Assembly: GCF_003545815.1 (NCBI RefSeq)
Contig: NZ_PDUW01000004.1
Span: 124,001-188,000, forward strand
DNA: 64,000 bases
Direction of reading: 5' to 3'
Source: Pusillimonas caeni
Lineage (GTDB): Bacteria > Pseudomonadota > Gammaproteobacteria > Burkholderiales > Burkholderiaceae_B
Numbering within the stretch: the first letter of the stretch is position 1; the number at the start of each line of letters is the position of its first letter. The notes beneath the pieces are model-generated. The model ran no database searches. It saw only the letters and a program-made list of their open reading frames with translations, and had not been told where the DNA came from. Shown in pieces: positions 41,569 through 50,929 of the stretch. The position numbers and the translations under genes are program-made.

Positions 41569-43128
41569 CTATTGGGCGCAGGCCTCCGACGGCGGAATGA
41601 TGCCCCATTCGATCTCGATCAAGGGGCTCTTCTCCGAAGACCAGCGCAGGCTTTCGACCCCTTTCCAGCTTGCCTGCTCATGCAGGCGCAGCAGTGCTTC
41701 GGCCAGATAGCCGCGCGTGTCGCCGCTATAGGCGACCAGGACGCCGCAGTCCAACGCCGTGTCGGGAAAGAGCCAGGGAGATTCCGCATAGCTGCCGTTG
41801 ATGAAGACCTGCGCCACCGGGTGGAGATTGATCGCGATGTTGCCGCCCAGCCAGGTGTCGGACGCGACCAGGCGCAGCGGCGTGCCGGGCGCATGCGCCT
41901 CCCAGTGCTGCTGCATCCGTTGCGCGATCTCGGGGCCCGGAAAGGTCGAGCGGGCGGTGCGCCCGGAATAATGGGCAAGGGGGCCGCGCGCCGCCGCATA
42001 GCCCACTGCCATCAACACATGCACCGTTATCACCAGAATGGCCGTGCGGCGGAGCGTCGCGCGGGTGGACCCCGACAGCCACCAGAAAGCGAAGTAGCCG
42101 TACAGGATAAAAAACGTAGTGCCCCAGGAAGCCACCAGGCGGGTGCCCAGAACAGCCGACATCAACAGGGTGGCCAGGAAAGGTCCCAGGCCGACCCACA
42201 AAAGAAATGCGCGGTCCCACTTGGCGAGTTCCCCCGCGTAGGTGTCGCCCCGCTGCGCGATCGGCCGCCGGCGGTTCCACACATACAGGGCCAGCCAGAC
42301 CAGCAGCATGGGGCTGAGGCGCGCCAGCTGGTCGATCGAAAAATCCCATATGCCTTTCAAGACCTCGGCATAGGAACTGGTCTCCATGGAATTGTCCAGA
42401 TAGCGGAAGGGCGCGAAATCATTGTCGACCAGCCAGTAAACGTGCGGCGAGATCACCACGGCGAACACCGCCAGCGCCTGCAGCACTCCGCGCCGCACGC
42501 CCGGGTCGCGCCAATGGCCAAGCGCCACGATGAAGATGAAGAACACGCCGAACTGTATGACGGCACTGTATTTGGTCAGGACGGACGCCCCGGCCACCGC
42601 CCCCAGCCAGAGCCACGAGCTGGCGCGCCCGTGCCGCAAAGCGCGGTAGAAGAGCCATGTGCAGGCCGCGATGGACCACAGCTGCGCGGTATTGTGGTTG
42701 TAGATGGTGCCCCGCAGCGAGAAGTACAGCGTCGTGGACACCATCAGCGTCGCAATCAACGCCCGGCGCGGGGAGGTGAACTCGCAGCCGAGCCGCCACA
42801 CGAACCACAGGCCCAGGGCGGACACCAGCTGGCCGGCGAAGAAGGCCAGCCAGACAGGCTTGCCGAACAGGCCGCTCAACGCATACATGAACCACGACGG
42901 CAGAGGCGGGTGCTTGGTATAGCCGAACTCGAAGCTCGAGGCCCACACCAGTTCCTCCATGCCGTCCAGGTCGGGCGCACGATGGCTGACCGCGCACAAG
43001 AGGGTCCACAAGGCCACCATGCCCGCCAGGAACGCAAGGACCACCAGATTTTGCGCCGGCGACGGTCCGGCGCCGCGCGTGCCCGCCCTGTTCTCGTCCG
43101 CCCTGTTATTGATATTGTCGTCCCGCAT
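41569..43128 (-). CDS. GT39-type membrane glycosyltransferase
   Basis: A 519-residue polytopic protein with roughly ten to twelve helices and a periplasmic C-terminal domain. SHRAPDLDGMEELVWASSFEFG, early in the first periplasmic loop, occupies the place of the acidic catalytic loop of the ArnT/PMT family. YTKHPPLPSWFMYALSG is typical of the prokaryotic PMT_2 group. It should transfer a sugar from a polyprenyl-phosphate donor to an envelope acceptor. Start ATG MRDDNINNR; an upstream extension is rejected as it would reach into the divergent promoter region. Donor and acceptor unknown. Confidence 0.85.
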   Translation of the reverse strand: MRDDNINNRADENRAGTRGAGPSPAQNLVVLAFLAGMVALWTLLCAVSHRAPDLDGMEELVWASSFEFGYTKHPPLPSWFMYALSGLFGKPVWLAFFAGQLVSALGLWFVWRLGCEFTSPRRALIATLMVSTTLYFSLRGTIYNHNTAQLWSIAACTWLFYRALRHGRASSWLWLGAVAGASVLTKYSAVIQFGVFFIFIVALGHWRDPGVRRGVLQALAVFAVVISPHVYWLVDNDFAPFRYLDNSMETSSYAEVLKGIWDFSIDQLARLSPMLLVWLALYVWNRRRPIAQRGDTYAGELAKWDRAFLLWVGLGPFLATLLMSAVLGTRLVASWGTTFFILYGYFAFWWLSGSTRATLRRTAILVITVHVLMAVGYAAARGPLAHYSGRTARSTFPGPEIAQRMQQHWEAHAPGTPLRLVASDTWLGGNIAINLHPVAQVFINGSYAESPWLFPDTALDCGVLVAYSGDTRGYLAEALLRLHEQASWKGVESLRWSSEKSPLIEIEWGIIPPSEACAQ

Positions 43129-43281
43129 GCCTTGTCGCCCTCGAGTGGATTCGGTCCGCGCAACGCCGCGCCGGATGTCCGGGGTGGCCGCGCAGCGTGA
43201 TTGTAGCCCCGGTATACTAGGGCGCTTGCGTCGCGCGAGCACGACGCAAGCGTCGCCATACAGACAGCGCCCGGAGCCCTC

Positions 43282-44343
43282 ATGACCGATAGCAAATTGC
43301 ACTATCGCACCTTCATCATCCTGCTACTGATCGTCACGCTCGCGTTCGGCCGGCTGCTGCTGCCCTATTATGGCGCGGTCTTCTGGGGCGCCATCCTGGC
43401 CATCAGCTTCATGCCCCTGCATCGCCGGCTCTTGTCGCGCCTGCCGGGCCGGCCCAATCTTTCGGCCTTGCTGACCGTGCTGCTCGTCCTGCTGCTGGTC
43501 ATACTGCCTCTTACCCTGCTCACCGGCTCGCTGCTGCAGGAAGGCTCCAACCTGTACCGGCGCGTCGAAAGCGGCGAACTCAACCTGGGCTCGTACTTCG
43601 AGCAGATCGTCGGCGCCCTGCCTCCTTCCATTCACGGGGCGCTGGAGCAATTCGGCCTGACCGATCTGTTCAGCATCCAGGAGAAGCTGTCGGCCGGCGC
43701 GCTGCAAGGCAGCAAGTTCCTGGCCTCGCAAGCCGTCAACATCGGACAAAACACCTTCCAGTTCCTGATCGGGCTGGGCATCATGCTGTACCTGCTGTTC
43801 TTCCTGCTGCGCGACGGCGCAAAGCTGGCCCGCAAGATCATGGCGGTCATTCCCCTCAGCGCCGAGCACAAGCAACTGCTCATTCACAAGTTCATCACCG
43901 TGGTGCGCGCCACCCTCAAAGGAAACATCGTGGTGGCCGCCACTCAGGGCGCCCTGGGCGGGCTCATCTTCTGGATACTGGGCATCGAAGGCCCGCTGCT
44001 GTGGGGCGTGATCATGGCGCTGCTGTCGCTGCTGCCGGCCGTAGGAGCCGCCATCATCTGGCTGCCGGTGGCCATCTACTTCCTGGTCACGGGCGAATAC
44101 TGGGTGGGCAGCATCCTCATACTCTATGGCGTCCTGGTCATCGGCCTTGTGGACAACATCCTGCGCCCGCTGCTGGTGGGGAAGGACACCAAGATGCCCG
44201 ACTACGTGGTGCTCATTTCCACCATCGGCGGCCTCACCACCTTCGGGCTCAACGGCTTCGTCATCGGCCCCCTCATCGCCGCGCTCTTTATGGCGGTATG
44301 GGACCTCTTCCCTTCCGCGGCGCAGCAGCAGGGCGACGCCTGA
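43282..44343 (+). CDS. AI-2E family transporter
   Basis: A 353-residue membrane protein with seven to eight helices of the AI-2E exporter family. Landmarks are WGAILAISFMPLHRRLLSRL, LFFLLRDGAKLARKI, ATLKGNIVVAATQGALGGLIFW, and the family signature DNILRPLLVGKDTKMPDYVV near the C-terminus followed by GLTTFGLNGFVIGPLIAALFM. Named after TqsA (autoinducer-2 export), though many members are sodium/proton antiporters or of unknown substrate. Stands alone, divergent from the GT39 gene. Confidence 0.93.
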   Translation: MTDSKLHYRTFIILLLIVTLAFGRLLLPYYGAVFWGAILAISFMPLHRRLLSRLPGRPNLSALLTVLLVLLLVILPLTLLTGSLLQEGSNLYRRVESGELNLGSYFEQIVGALPPSIHGALEQFGLTDLFSIQEKLSAGALQGSKFLASQAVNIGQNTFQFLIGLGIMLYLLFFLLRDGAKLARKIMAVIPLSAEHKQLLIHKFITVVRATLKGNIVVAATQGALGGLIFWILGIEGPLLWGVIMALLSLLPAVGAAIIWLPVAIYFLVTGEYWVGSILILYGVLVIGLVDNILRPLLVGKDTKMPDYVVLISTIGGLTTFGLNGFVIGPLIAALFMAVWDLFPSAAQQQGDA

Positions 44344-44461
44344 CATCCGCCGATATGGCCGCCCGGTCTTCGCAAACGATGAATTTTCAAGGACACTTCA
44401 TCCACGCTATGGCCTGGCCGGCGCGACTTTGTTGTAATAACGCTTTTGCCGACCAGCCGCT

Positions 44462-45208
44462 TTGCTCATTACCGTGACATCAAACGCTTCGCCCTCTTCC
44501 AGCGCCTACGCCCTGACCACCGAATTCGAGATTCTGGGAGTGTTGCGCTCTCTGGCCGCCGACCAGCGCCTGATCCACCTGCGCGCGCCCGCCGGCAACG
44601 CGTCCGTGGTGACCACCCTTCTCCATATCGATCCGGAAAAGTCCGCGCTGACCTTCGACGGCACCGCCGACCCCGGCGTGCTGAGGCCCATCCTCGCCGC
44701 AGAGCGGCTGCACTTTGAAGCTTCGCAAAACGGCGTGCATGTCAGCTTCAAGTGCGGGCCGGCCGAATCGTTGCTGTTCGAAGAGCGCCCCGCCCTGCGC
44801 CTGCCGTTTCCGGCCGAGCTGATCCGCGTGCAGCGCAGGGATGCGTTCCGCGTCGCGACTCCCGTCAACAGCCCCGTGCTCTGCACCATTCCCCTCGAGG
44901 ACGGCCCGGTGACGCTGCCCCTGGAAGACCTCAGCACCGGCGGGCTCGGCGCCTCCGATGCCGCGCACGCGGTGCCGGAGACCATCGGACAGGTCTTCAA
45001 CGGCTGCCGGCTCGACCTGCCCGACACGGATCCGCTCGAAGTCACCCTCAGGCTGGTGCATATCCGCGAATTCGAACGCGCCGGCAAGCAGCTGCGCAGC
45101 CTCGGCTTTGCTTTCGAAGGCCTGCGCGGCGCCGCCTCGGCGCGCGTACAGCGCTACATCACCGCGCTGGAGCGCGAAGCGCTGGCCCGCAACCGCGGCT
45201 TCAGGTAA
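44462..45208 (+). CDS. YcgR-like flagellar brake / PilZ domain protein
   Basis: A 248-residue two-domain protein. The N-terminal YcgR domain (EFEILGVLRSLAADQRLIHL) is followed by PilZ with the c-di-GMP-binding RxxxR in QRRDAFRV and DLSTGGLG matching (D/N)xSxxG. In enterobacteria YcgR binds c-di-GMP and slows the flagellar motor. The start is TTG or the GTG four codons later; neither has a clear ribosome binding site. It is not next to flagellar genes in this window. Confidence 0.88.
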   Translation: MLITVTSNASPSSSAYALTTEFEILGVLRSLAADQRLIHLRAPAGNASVVTTLLHIDPEKSALTFDGTADPGVLRPILAAERLHFEASQNGVHVSFKCGPAESLLFEERPALRLPFPAELIRVQRRDAFRVATPVNSPVLCTIPLEDGPVTLPLEDLSTGGLGASDAAHAVPETIGQVFNGCRLDLPDTDPLEVTLRLVHIREFERAGKQLRSLGFAFEGLRGAASARVQRYITALEREALARNRGFR

Positions 45209-45255
45209 AGAAAGCGAGCAGGCGGCTTGGAAAAAGTGGTACAATTTTGGGCTTA

Positions 45256-45331
45256 GCCGATGTAGCTCAGTTGGTAGAGCAGCTCATTCGTAATGAGAAG
45301 GTCGAGGGTTCGACTCCTTTCATCGGCACCA
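45256..45331 (+). tRNA. tRNA-Thr (CGT)
   Basis: A 76-nt tRNA: acceptor GCCGATG pairing with CATCGGC, D-arm AGCTCAGTTGGTAGAGC, anticodon stem GCTCA/TGAGA with loop TTCGTAA (anticodon CGT, reading ACG), T-arm GGGTTCGACTCC, discriminator A, encoded CCA. A TACAAT -10-like element lies at 45240-45245. Confidence 0.97.
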
Positions 45332-45337
45332 GTATTC

Positions 45338-45376
45338 ATGCGGCTTTGCAAGAACCTTGCAAAGCCGCATTTTGTT
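45338..45376 (+). terminator. intrinsic terminator of tRNA-Thr
   Basis: A 15-bp perfect stem, ATGCGGCTTTGCAAG with its complement around AAC, followed by TTTTGTTTG. It starts seven bases after the tRNA. Confidence 0.9.
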
Positions 45377-45479
45377 TGCCCGGCGCCAGGCGGTTTTTTG
45401 CCGCCGGGCGGCCGCAAGGCCAGGCACTCCAAGCAGCCAGGCATGAGCCCGCACGGCGCGTAGGCACTTTTTTCGGACT

Positions 45480-46064
45480 CTAGCCGCGCCGCTGCCTCAA
45501 GGCCAGGCCCAGCAACAGCGTCGACCAGCCCTGGAACAGCAGGTCGATGGACAGGATCAGGCCCAGCAGCCACAGGCTGTTGCCCGGCCACAAGGCGGCG
45601 ATGAGGATGCCGGTCGCCAGGGTGATGGCTCCTGAAAGCGCCAGCCACAGCCAACCCCGCTGGCCCCGGTTGTTGAACCAGATCCATAGGCGCAGGGCGC
45701 CCACGGCGATCAAGGTGGCGCCCAGCAGCAGGGTCAGGACCGATGCCCCCGCCACGGGGTTGACCAGCGCCAGGACGCCGGCGCCCGCATAGAGCAGGCC
45801 GCTGGCGGTCCAGAACAGGAAGCCCGCCAGATGCTTGACGCGCCAGGCATGGATCAGCTGGCCCACGCCGCCGATCAGCATCAGGGTGCCGATGAAAATG
45901 ACGCTGACCAGCGTGGCCGCGAAAACGTAGGCGAAGCCGATGAAGCCCAGGGCGAGCAGCACCGCTCCCAGGGCGATGAACCACCCCCAGTGCGCGCCCA
46001 GTTCATTCAGCGCCTGCGCAAGCCCGTCGGAAGCCGGACCGGTGTTGGAATCGCTATTTCTCAT
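45480..46064 (-). CDS. HdeD family acid-resistance-type membrane protein
   Basis: A 194-residue protein with six predicted helices in three pairs (GWFIALGAVLLALGFIGFAY, SVIFIGTLMLIGGVGQLIHA, FLFWTASGLLYAGAGVLALV and so on), the DUF308/HdeD layout. HdeD of Escherichia coli supports acid resistance at high cell density, but the mechanism is unknown. The ATG used has GAGGGG upstream and removes a poor N-terminal extension. Confidence 0.9.
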   Translation of the reverse strand: MRNSDSNTGPASDGLAQALNELGAHWGWFIALGAVLLALGFIGFAYVFAATLVSVIFIGTLMLIGGVGQLIHAWRVKHLAGFLFWTASGLLYAGAGVLALVNPVAGASVLTLLLGATLIAVGALRLWIWFNNRGQRGWLWLALSGAITLATGILIAALWPGNSLWLLGLILSIDLLFQGWSTLLLGLALRQRRG

Positions 46065-46139
46065 GATTAGCCCCTCATGGTGAGTCGACATTCTCAATGT
46101 ATCAGCCAGGACATGCTTCGCCCTTGACTTTGATCATGC

Positions 46140-46559
46140 TCAATCAAGACTGGCCTTGATGCGCTCGGCCATGGCCTTCAGGCCTTCTTCGTCGGCCCGC
46201 TGGGCGGCATGCACACGCAGCACACCGCCGGCCGCATGCGGGATCACGTGAAAGTGGATGTGGGGCACCGTCTGGCCCGCCGCCGCGCCGTTCAGCTGCA
46301 TCACGTGCAGGCCCTCTACGCCCAGGGCCTTCTTGACCGCGATGGCGATGCGCCGCGTGGTGCGCATGGCCGCCATGGCGCCCGCTTCGGACAGTTCCAG
46401 CAAGGTCTCTGCCGGCTCCTTCGGCACGATGAGCACATGGCCGTCGGCCTGGGGCATGAGGTCCATGAAGGCCAGAGTCTGGTCGTCTTCGTAGACCTTG
46501 ATGCAGGGCGCCTCGCCGCGCAGGATCTTGGCAAAAATATTGTTGCTGTCGTAAGCCAT
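46140..46559 (-). CDS. HIT family protein
   Basis: A 139-residue histidine triad protein with the catalytic HIHFHVIPH (H-phi-H-phi-H-phi-phi) at about residues 95-105 and the N-terminal IFAKILRGEAPCIKVYEDD typical of the Hint branch. Members hydrolyse nucleoside phosphoramidates. Stands alone. Confidence 0.93.
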   Translation of the reverse strand: MAYDSNNIFAKILRGEAPCIKVYEDDQTLAFMDLMPQADGHVLIVPKEPAETLLELSEAGAMAAMRTTRRIAIAVKKALGVEGLHVMQLNGAAAGQTVPHIHFHVIPHAAGGVLRVHAAQRADEEGLKAMAERIKASLD

Positions 46560-46750
46560 GAATATCTCCTGAGATCAGTTTGCTGCCGGCGACGATAGCA
46601 GCCGCCAATTCCGGCAATAGTAAAGCATCCGGAAAGCGGGCGCTGCGCCGCCGCGCGCACTGCCGCTGCGGCCACGCCGGGTATGTGGCTTGCTGCGACA
46701 TCGGCGGCCCGGCATTTCGCCCGCCGATCCCGTTTTCTTGAGAGAGGCTT

Positions 46751-47770
46751 ATGGACACCGCTTCGTTCGAGCCGGCGCGCGCATTGCGCATTCTGACCTG
46801 GCACGTTCATGGCAATTACCTGTACGCGCTGACGCAGGTGCCGCACGAATTCTTCATCCCGGTGCAGGCCGACGGCCGCGCGGGCTATGCGCCGCTCGGC
46901 ACCAAGATACCGTGGGGCGCCAATGTGCATGAAATCAGCGTCGAGGACATCGCGCGCGAGCAATTCGATTGCATCGTCTACCAGTCGCAAGCCGCCTACG
47001 AACAGGATGCGCCCGAGCTGCTGACGGCGGCGCAGCGCGCGTTGCCAAGCATCTACATCGAACATGACCCTCCGCGGCCCTATCCCGTGGACACCCCCCA
47101 CCCCTTCAAGCACGATCACGGCATCCTGGTGCACGTCACTCACTACAATGCGCTCAATTGGGATGCGGGCGACCAGCCCGCGCAGGTGATAGAGCACGGC
47201 GTGCCCTTCAACCCTTCGCTGCGCCATACGGGCGAGAAAGCCGCCGGCATCACCGCCATCAACGGCCTGAAGAAGCGCGGCCGCCGCATGGGGGCCGATC
47301 TCTTCGAATGGAGCCGCGAGCAGGTGCCGCTCGATCTCATCGGCATGCAAAGCGAGGAAATGGGCGGTCTGGGCGAAGTCCCCAACCTCGATGTGGCAGC
47401 CGCCATGGCCCCTTACCGGTTTTTCTATACGCCCATCCGCTATACCAGCCTGGGCCTGGCGTTGATCGAGGCCATGCTGCTGGGCATGCCGGTGGTGGGC
47501 GTGGCGGCCACGGAACTTCCCACCGTCATCGAGAACGGCAAGAACGGCTTCGTGCATACGGACAAGCACAGAATCATCGACGTCATGCGCCAGCTCATCG
47601 ATGAGCCCGAACTGGCCCGCCGATGGGGCGAGCAGGCGCGCCGGACGGCAATGGCCCGCTTCAACATGGAGCGCTTCGTGAACGACTGGCTGGAAGTACT
47701 GGCCCGCGTCACGGAGACCCGGGCACCGCATGCCCGGTCCGGCGTCCAGCCGGCCCGTGCATCGGGCTAG
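46751..47770 (+). CDS. GT-B glycosyltransferase (GT4-like)
   Basis: A 339-residue cytosolic glycosyltransferase. The N-terminus (RILTWHVHGNYLYALTQVPHEFFI) forms the first Rossmann half. The C-terminal half shows FYTPIRYTSLGLALIEAMLLGMPVVG, with the E of the EX7E-type nucleotide-sugar motif, then AATELPTVIENGKNGFV, typical of group 1 enzymes. Similar proteins act in envelope polysaccharide assembly, but no sugar-pathway genes adjoin. The stop TAG lies in a degenerate copy of the dispersed repeat shared with ung. Confidence 0.85.
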   Translation: MDTASFEPARALRILTWHVHGNYLYALTQVPHEFFIPVQADGRAGYAPLGTKIPWGANVHEISVEDIAREQFDCIVYQSQAAYEQDAPELLTAAQRALPSIYIEHDPPRPYPVDTPHPFKHDHGILVHVTHYNALNWDAGDQPAQVIEHGVPFNPSLRHTGEKAAGITAINGLKKRGRRMGADLFEWSREQVPLDLIGMQSEEMGGLGEVPNLDVAAAMAPYRFFYTPIRYTSLGLALIEAMLLGMPVVGVAATELPTVIENGKNGFVHTDKHRIIDVMRQLIDEPELARRWGEQARRTAMARFNMERFVNDWLEVLARVTETRAPHARSGVQPARASG

Positions 47771-47785
47771 GGCCTGCGCGGGCTA
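47768..47785. repeat. degenerate dispersed repeat giving stop codons to two convergent genes
   Basis: TAGGGCCTGCGCGGGCTA matches the repeat core TAGGGCCTGTTGACGCTA at 14 of 18 positions with no gap. Its left TAG ends the glycosyltransferase gene and its right end (TAG on the minus strand) ends ung. Chance cannot be excluded for this copy. Confidence 0.45.
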
Positions 47786-48541
47786 AGCCGATGCCGCGCG
47801 CAAGGGAGGCTCGTCGTTGCTCAGCCAATCGATGCCTCCCACGCCCTCGGCTTCCAGCCACCGATTGGCCATGGCGAAATGCCCGCAGCCGATGAAGGGC
47901 CGAGGCGGCCGAAGCGCCGACAAGGGCGAGGGATGGTTGGCCTTCAACACATGGACCGGCCCCTGCGGCGGGTGCTCTTTCAGCAGCGCTTCGCGCGCCT
48001 GGGCGTGCGAGCCCCACAACATGAGGACCTTGGGCTGCGCCTCTTGCAGCACCCTCGTCAGAATGGCGTCGGTCACGGTCGTCCAGCCGCAACGGGCATG
48101 TGAACCGGCCTGGTGCGCTTCGACAGTAAGAGCGGTGTTGAGCAGCAGCACTCCCTGCGTGGCCCAGCGCACCAGGCTGTTGCGCTGGGCCTGATACTGA
48201 TCGGCGTACTCGCGCTTCAGTTCGGTGAACATATTGCGCAGGCTCGGGGGCGCGCGGCAATCGTCCGGCACGGAGAACGCCAGGCCCTGCGCCTGCCCGG
48301 GCCCATGGTAAGGATCCTGGCCGAGAAGAACCACTTTCACGTCCCGCGGGGCGACCTCGTGCAAGGCGCGAAAGGGCCTGGCCGGGAAAATCACCGTCCC
48401 GGCATCGAGCCTGTCCTGCAGAAAACGGTCGAGTTCGTGCAGGGTCTGACGCACAGGCTCCGCTTCGAAGGCCGAGCGCCATGCGGGATCCAGTGCTTTG
48501 ACGTGGGCCATCAGCTTGCCCTGAAAGAGATTGTCCGCCAT
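47783..48541 (-). CDS. ung: uracil-DNA glycosylase
   Basis: A 252-residue family 1 UDG that removes uracil from DNA. The water-activating motif GQDPYHGPGQAQGLAFSV has Asp76, and the DNA-intercalating loop HPSPLSA holds the catalytic His. Length fits (E. coli 229 residues, here slightly longer at both ends). The start ATG overlaps the stop of the upstream lipoprotein gene by one base (TAATG), so it is translated as the last gene of the MCE operon, an unusual partner for a repair enzyme. Confidence 0.97.
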   Translation of the reverse strand: MADNLFQGKLMAHVKALDPAWRSAFEAEPVRQTLHELDRFLQDRLDAGTVIFPARPFRALHEVAPRDVKVVLLGQDPYHGPGQAQGLAFSVPDDCRAPPSLRNMFTELKREYADQYQAQRNSLVRWATQGVLLLNTALTVEAHQAGSHARCGWTTVTDAILTRVLQEAQPKVLMLWGSHAQAREALLKEHPPQGPVHVLKANHPSPLSALRPPRPFIGCGHFAMANRWLEAEGVGGIDWLSNDEPPLRAASA

Positions 48542-49197
48542 TAGTGCGTCTCCTTGCTGGTCGGCGCTTGTTCTCGGCTCCAGGCAAGCAATTGAGCCGT
48601 CAGTTCGTCGACGGCGAAGCCGAAGGCCTGGACGACTTCGGGCACTTCCTTGCCCTGCACGGCCCGCTCGGCATGAAAGCGCCGCGACGCCAGGATGCGT
48701 GACGAGGCCGGCTCGACGAGTGTGGCGTCCAGCGCCACCACCGCCACCGGCGAACCGGAGCGATAGATCACATGGAACTGGGACAGGTCGCTCGACAGTT
48801 CGAGATCGGCGCCCAGGTTGCCGCTGTCGGCCACGACCGAGCGAAAGACCCCGGCGTCGCGGAACGACTGGATCAGACGATCGCGCAGCAGCACCGGCGC
48901 GGTGTCGCTCCATCTGGCCCCCTTGTAGGCGCTGACTCGATCGGCTTCGGGAACGACCAGGATGCGGGTGCTGTCGACCGCGCGATTGCCATAGGGGGTG
49001 GCCACCCGCAGCACCGCCGGCAGGCGGGGGCGCGGCGCAGCGGCGTCCGCCGCCTCGACCGCATCGGGCAAGCGATAGAAAGTCAGGGTTTCAGACGCGG
49101 GCAGCATCGCGCAGCCGGACAATGCCAGCAGGACGGCGGGCACGCATGCCTTGAGCATCTTTGCAATGTGGCGCGCAAGCGCGGGGGAATGCCTCAT
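48541..49197 (-). CDS. ABC-type transport auxiliary lipoprotein (PqiC/LinN-like)
   Basis: A 218-residue lipoprotein with lipobox ALSGCAM. SETLTFYRLPDA and LPAVLRVATPYGNRAVDSTRILV match the ABC_trans_aux family (PqiC, LinN). It probably anchors the MCE ring to the outer membrane. The ATG overlaps the mlaD-like stop by 4 bases (ATGA). It is the fourth component of the operon. Confidence 0.9.
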   Translation of the reverse strand: MRHSPALARHIAKMLKACVPAVLLALSGCAMLPASETLTFYRLPDAVEAADAAAPRPRLPAVLRVATPYGNRAVDSTRILVVPEADRVSAYKGARWSDTAPVLLRDRLIQSFRDAGVFRSVVADSGNLGADLELSSDLSQFHVIYRSGSPVAVVALDATLVEPASSRILASRRFHAERAVQGKEVPEVVQAFGFAVDELTAQLLAWSREQAPTSKETH

Positions 49198-50132
49198 GGT
49201 TCGAACTCCTCGATCTTCGTGCGTCCAAGCAGGAAATTGGTCGGGCTGTCGCCGAGCTTGCGCACGACCTCCTGCAAGCTGGCCAGGGTGCCGCGCAGCT
49301 CGTGCAGGGCCGGTCCCAACTGACGCAATCCGTCGACGCCGGAATTCAAGCCCGAGCGGTTCTCGCCGATCAACTGGTCGAGGCTGTTGCCGGTGCTTTC
49401 GAGCGACGCCATGGCGCGCTGAACGCTTTGCAGGGTGGCCGTACCCTGCTTGTCGAGCAGAGTGTCCGCATGGTCCATCAACACCGTCGCCTGCGCCAGC
49501 GCATCATTCGCCTGCCGGCTTGCCTGGGTCACCGCCTCGACCAGCTGGTTCATATTGCCGGACTGCCCCGATAGCGCGGCGGTGAGCTGCTCCAGGTTGT
49601 CCAGCGAGCGGCTGATCCGCTCGGCATTTTCGGGCGACAGGACTTGCTGGGCGCTCATGATCAGCGAAGTCAGATTGGTCATGAGGTTGTCGCTGTTGGC
49701 CAGCAGTTGCGTAATCGGCGAAGGCGTAGCGATGATAACGGGATCGCCGGATTCGGGTTCGGGCAGTTCAGCGCTGTCGGGCGACCCGCCGCTCAGGCCG
49801 ATGACCGAAGCGCCTGTGATGCCGGTCAGCACCAGTCTTGCGCGGGTGTCCTGCTTGATGGGGATGTCGTCCTGCACCTCGATGCGCGCCCTCACCACCG
49901 CGGGATCGTTCGGATCCAGCGAAAGGCCCTGCACTTCGCCCACCTTGATCCCGTTGTACTGGACCGCGCTGCCCACGGTCAGGCCGCGCACGGCTTCGTT
50001 GAAAATCACGACGTAATGCCTGTCGCCCGCGTTCTGTCCCGCCTTGCCGAGCCATAGCGAGAACAGCACGGCCAAGACGGCGACCACCACGGTGAAGGCT
50101 CCGATCATTACATGATGCGCCCTGGGTTCCAT
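49194..50132 (-). CDS. MCE-domain substrate-binding protein (MlaD/LinM-like)
   Basis: A 312-residue protein with one N-terminal membrane helix (MIGAFTVVVAVLAVLFSLWL), one MCE domain (GKAGQNAGDRHYVVIFNEAV, VGSAVQYNGIKVGEVQGLSL) and a long helical C-terminal part that may form the tube extending through the periplasm. It should ferry lipids between membranes. Start ATG overlaps the ATPase stop by one base. Confidence 0.92.
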   Translation of the reverse strand: MEPRAHHVMIGAFTVVVAVLAVLFSLWLGKAGQNAGDRHYVVIFNEAVRGLTVGSAVQYNGIKVGEVQGLSLDPNDPAVVRARIEVQDDIPIKQDTRARLVLTGITGASVIGLSGGSPDSAELPEPESGDPVIIATPSPITQLLANSDNLMTNLTSLIMSAQQVLSPENAERISRSLDNLEQLTAALSGQSGNMNQLVEAVTQASRQANDALAQATVLMDHADTLLDKQGTATLQSVQRAMASLESTGNSLDQLIGENRSGLNSGVDGLRQLGPALHELRGTLASLQEVVRKLGDSPTNFLLGRTKIEEFEP

Positions 50133-50929
50133 TATTTCGCACTCCGCGATTCTGCCGCGCGGTAAGCCGCGCGGCCTCTGGGTCCATGAAAATATTCGCG
50201 TATCCATGGGTCGTCGATGGCTTCGACACGCTCGAGCGTATCGGCCGCCAACACCTTTTTTCGGGACAGCACCGCCACCCTGTCGCAGCTGGCGTACAAG
50301 GTGTCCAGGTCGTGTGTGACCAGGAACACCGTCAGGCCCAGGGCATCGCGCAAGGTCATGATCAGGCGATCGAAGGCTCCTGCGCCGATGGGGTCCAGGC
50401 CTGCGGTGGGCTCGTCCAGAAACAGGATGTCCGGATCCAGGGCCAGCGCCCGCGCCAGCGCGGCGCGCTTGACCATGCCGCCCGAAAGTGAACTGGGATA
50501 CTGGCTGCCGGCTTCGGCGGGCAGGCCCGCCAGGCCTATCTTGCTGCGGGCCAGCGCTTCGGCCTGGGGTCGCGCCAGGCCTGCCTGCTCCATCAGCGGC
50601 ACCGCTACATTCTCGATCACGGTCAGGGACGAGAACAAGGCGCCGCTCTGAAACATCACGCCGAAGCGGCGCTCGATATGGGTACGCCGCTCTGGCGGCA
50701 GCGCGAGCAGGTCCTGCCCGAATATGAATATGCTGCCGGCCGCCGGAGGCTGCAGGCCGACGATGGAACGCAACAGCACCGACTTGCCCGTGCCCGAGCC
50801 GCCGACCACGCCCAGGATCTCGCCTTTGCGGATGTCAAGATCCAGGCCGTCATGCACGACATGGCTGCCGAAGCGATTGACCAGGCCCCGCACCTGGACG
50901 ATGGGAGTCTGCGTGCCGGCCTCTACCAT
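50132..50929 (-). CDS. MCE-system ABC ATPase (MlaF/LinL-like)
   Basis: A 265-residue ABC ATPase with Walker A GGSGTGKS, signature LSGGMVKRAAL, Walker B DILFLDEPTAGLDP and switch His in THDLDT. LSGGM(V/Q)KR is the variant signature of MlaF-type lipid transporters. The ATG overlaps the permease stop by seven bases. Confidence 0.95.
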   Translation of the reverse strand: MVEAGTQTPIVQVRGLVNRFGSHVVHDGLDLDIRKGEILGVVGGSGTGKSVLLRSIVGLQPPAAGSIFIFGQDLLALPPERRTHIERRFGVMFQSGALFSSLTVIENVAVPLMEQAGLARPQAEALARSKIGLAGLPAEAGSQYPSSLSGGMVKRAALARALALDPDILFLDEPTAGLDPIGAGAFDRLIMTLRDALGLTVFLVTHDLDTLYASCDRVAVLSRKKVLAADTLERVEAIDDPWIREYFHGPRGRAAYRAAESRSAK

